The notes under the pieces: generated by a model
The model's database searches: none
What the model saw: the letters and a program-made list of their open reading frames with translations, nothing else
What the model was told of the DNA's origin: nothing
Origin: Sneathiella limimaris
GTDB lineage: Bacteria > Pseudomonadota > Alphaproteobacteria > Sneathiellales > Sneathiellaceae
Length of the DNA stretch: 64,000 nucleotides
NCBI RefSeq assembly: GCF_012932565.1
Contig: NZ_JABBYJ010000003.1
Location: 310,001 to 374,000 of the forward strand
Direction of reading: 5' to 3'
Program-made: the position numbers and the translations under genes
Shown here: piece by piece, positions 63,316 to 64,000 of the stretch
Numbering within the stretch: the first letter of the stretch is position 1
Layout of the letters: the number at the start of each line of letters is the position of its first letter

Positions 63316-63960
63316 CTATTCCGCGGCTTCAGGCAATTTGTGTGTCTGTAATGTCCTGATATAGGAGGCGCGAGCACTCGTTTTTTCTACAAGTCGAGAT
63401 AAATTCGGGCAATCCGATAACAGTTTTTGCCGATCACCGGACCATTCAGTTAGCATGGTCAGATAAAAGTCGAGCGCCGAGAAACCCCGGTCAAGAAAAC
63501 AAGGTTTATCCCCAATTTCTGTCTCGATGACAGCGTAAAAGGCCTCCAGATCGAGGGCTGCTTTCTGCTCAACTTGCTGGATTGCATCTGCATCTGCTGC
63601 ATATCTTTCAGGATGCGCCCAACGGGAAACAGTCAAATATCCCGACGTTGTTAGCACATTTAGCCAAAATAGAAACTCTGCACGATCATGCTCACCTGGA
63701 AGCGGTGTTAAGCGTTTCGCAGGATATTGTTCTCCCAAAAAAGCAACGATTGCAGCAGTCTCGCCAATGGTAGTTCCATCTGGTAACCCAAGTGCTGGAA
63801 CACGGCAAACGGGATTTAACTCCCGATAGGCGGGTTCAAAATGTTCCCCTGCCCCCATATCTACGTAACGCAACTCATAGGGAACGCCGAGTTCTTCCAA
63901 CATCGCCTGAACAACTATCGAACCGGCCATATACTCCCAATATAAATAATACATTTTCAT
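63316..63960 (-). CDS. Glutathione S-transferase family protein
   Basis: A 214-residue enzyme with a thioredoxin-like N-terminal domain (residues about 1-80; NPVCRVPALGLPDGTTIGETAAI, containing the glutathione-binding ValPro and Glu-Thr pair) and an all-helical C-terminal domain (about 90-200; FSALDFYLTMLTEW with the N-capping box). The catalytic Tyr/Ser/Cys near the start is not obvious (WEYMAGS), so activity type is uncertain. A single gene near the right edge; it appears complete. Confidence 0.9.
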   Translation of the reverse strand: MKMYYLYWEYMAGSIVVQAMLEELGVPYELRYVDMGAGEHFEPAYRELNPVCRVPALGLPDGTTIGETAAIVAFLGEQYPAKRLTPLPGEHDRAEFLFWLNVLTTSGYLTVSRWAHPERYAADADAIQQVEQKAALDLEAFYAVIETEIGDKPCFLDRGFSALDFYLTMLTEWSGDRQKLLSDCPNLSRLVEKTSARASYIRTLQTHKLPEAAE

Positions 63961-64000
63961 CTCCTTCTAATTTGCCCAAACAATCTTTTTGGTAAAGCTT

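Overview
The window looks like chromosome of a free-living, probably marine, alphaproteobacterium. The signs are an ectABC-ask ectoine operon with a MarR/EctR-type regulator, a PAS_5-type protein, VPLPA-CTERM surface proteins, a type I secreted cadherin/RTX adhesin, a cobalamin riboswitch ahead of cbtBA, and moderate base composition with AT-rich spacers. No tRNA, rRNA, CRISPR array, transposase or phage gene was seen. A genus cannot be assigned from the sequence alone; a Sneathiella- or Rhodospirillales-like relative is only a guess. Gene density is high, with many ATGA-type overlaps and short convergent junctions.

Layout. 1-1841: 3' part of a triple-PAS histidine kinase that runs off the left edge. 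2.0-11.7 kb: a divergent locus with a 1371-residue cadherin/RTX adhesin facing a three-gene type I secretion operon (two ABC subunits and an HlyD adaptor; no TolC here). 11.7-20.8 kb: small metabolic and regulatory genes (AraC regulator, DUF2141, RidA, DUF1330, DUF1989), a VPLPA-CTERM protein, a chemoreceptor, an ArsR/NIPSNAP/monooxygenase module and a sulfotransferase. 20.9-25.8 kb: ectR and ectABC-ask. 25.8-34.8 kb: a signalling block with a CHASE hybrid kinase, an sCache chemoreceptor, a structured intergenic element, and a FixL-like kinase between two single-domain response regulators. 34.8-39.9 kb: pirin, znuA with a Zur-like box, an ODP-type di-iron MBL protein coupled to a small protein with two chemoreceptor-tip-like motifs, and arsR-acr3.

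39.9-45.2 kb: tetR-yciI-tag, two uncharacterised genes, DUF1636, and the B12-riboswitch-controlled cbtB-cbtA-His-rich operon. 45.4-50.9 kb: a PAS_5 protein and two tandem paralogous 7TM histidine kinases. 50.9-57.9 kb: an MBL hydrolase, an FtsH-type protease, an acyl-CoA dehydrogenase, and a TetR/Rieske oxygenase pair with clear tandem operators. 58-64 kb: an ECF sigma/anti-sigma pair, a sulfite dehydrogenase with its cytochrome c, a second VPLPA-CTERM protein, a YdjM-like membrane protein and a glutathione transferase.

The main theme is sensing and response: five histidine kinases, two chemoreceptors, two stand-alone receivers, and many one-component regulators whose inverted-repeat operators can be read directly. 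The most unusual item is the pair at 36982-38345. An oxygen-binding di-iron MBL protein is translationally coupled to a 211-residue soluble protein carrying two degenerate copies of the chemoreceptor hairpin-tip motif, which suggests a split cytoplasmic oxygen/iron sensor. Also notable are a kinase keeping all four key haem-pocket residues of FixL, a type I exporter with asymmetric degenerate ATPase motifs, and an unassigned structured RNA candidate at about 30.8-31.1 kb.
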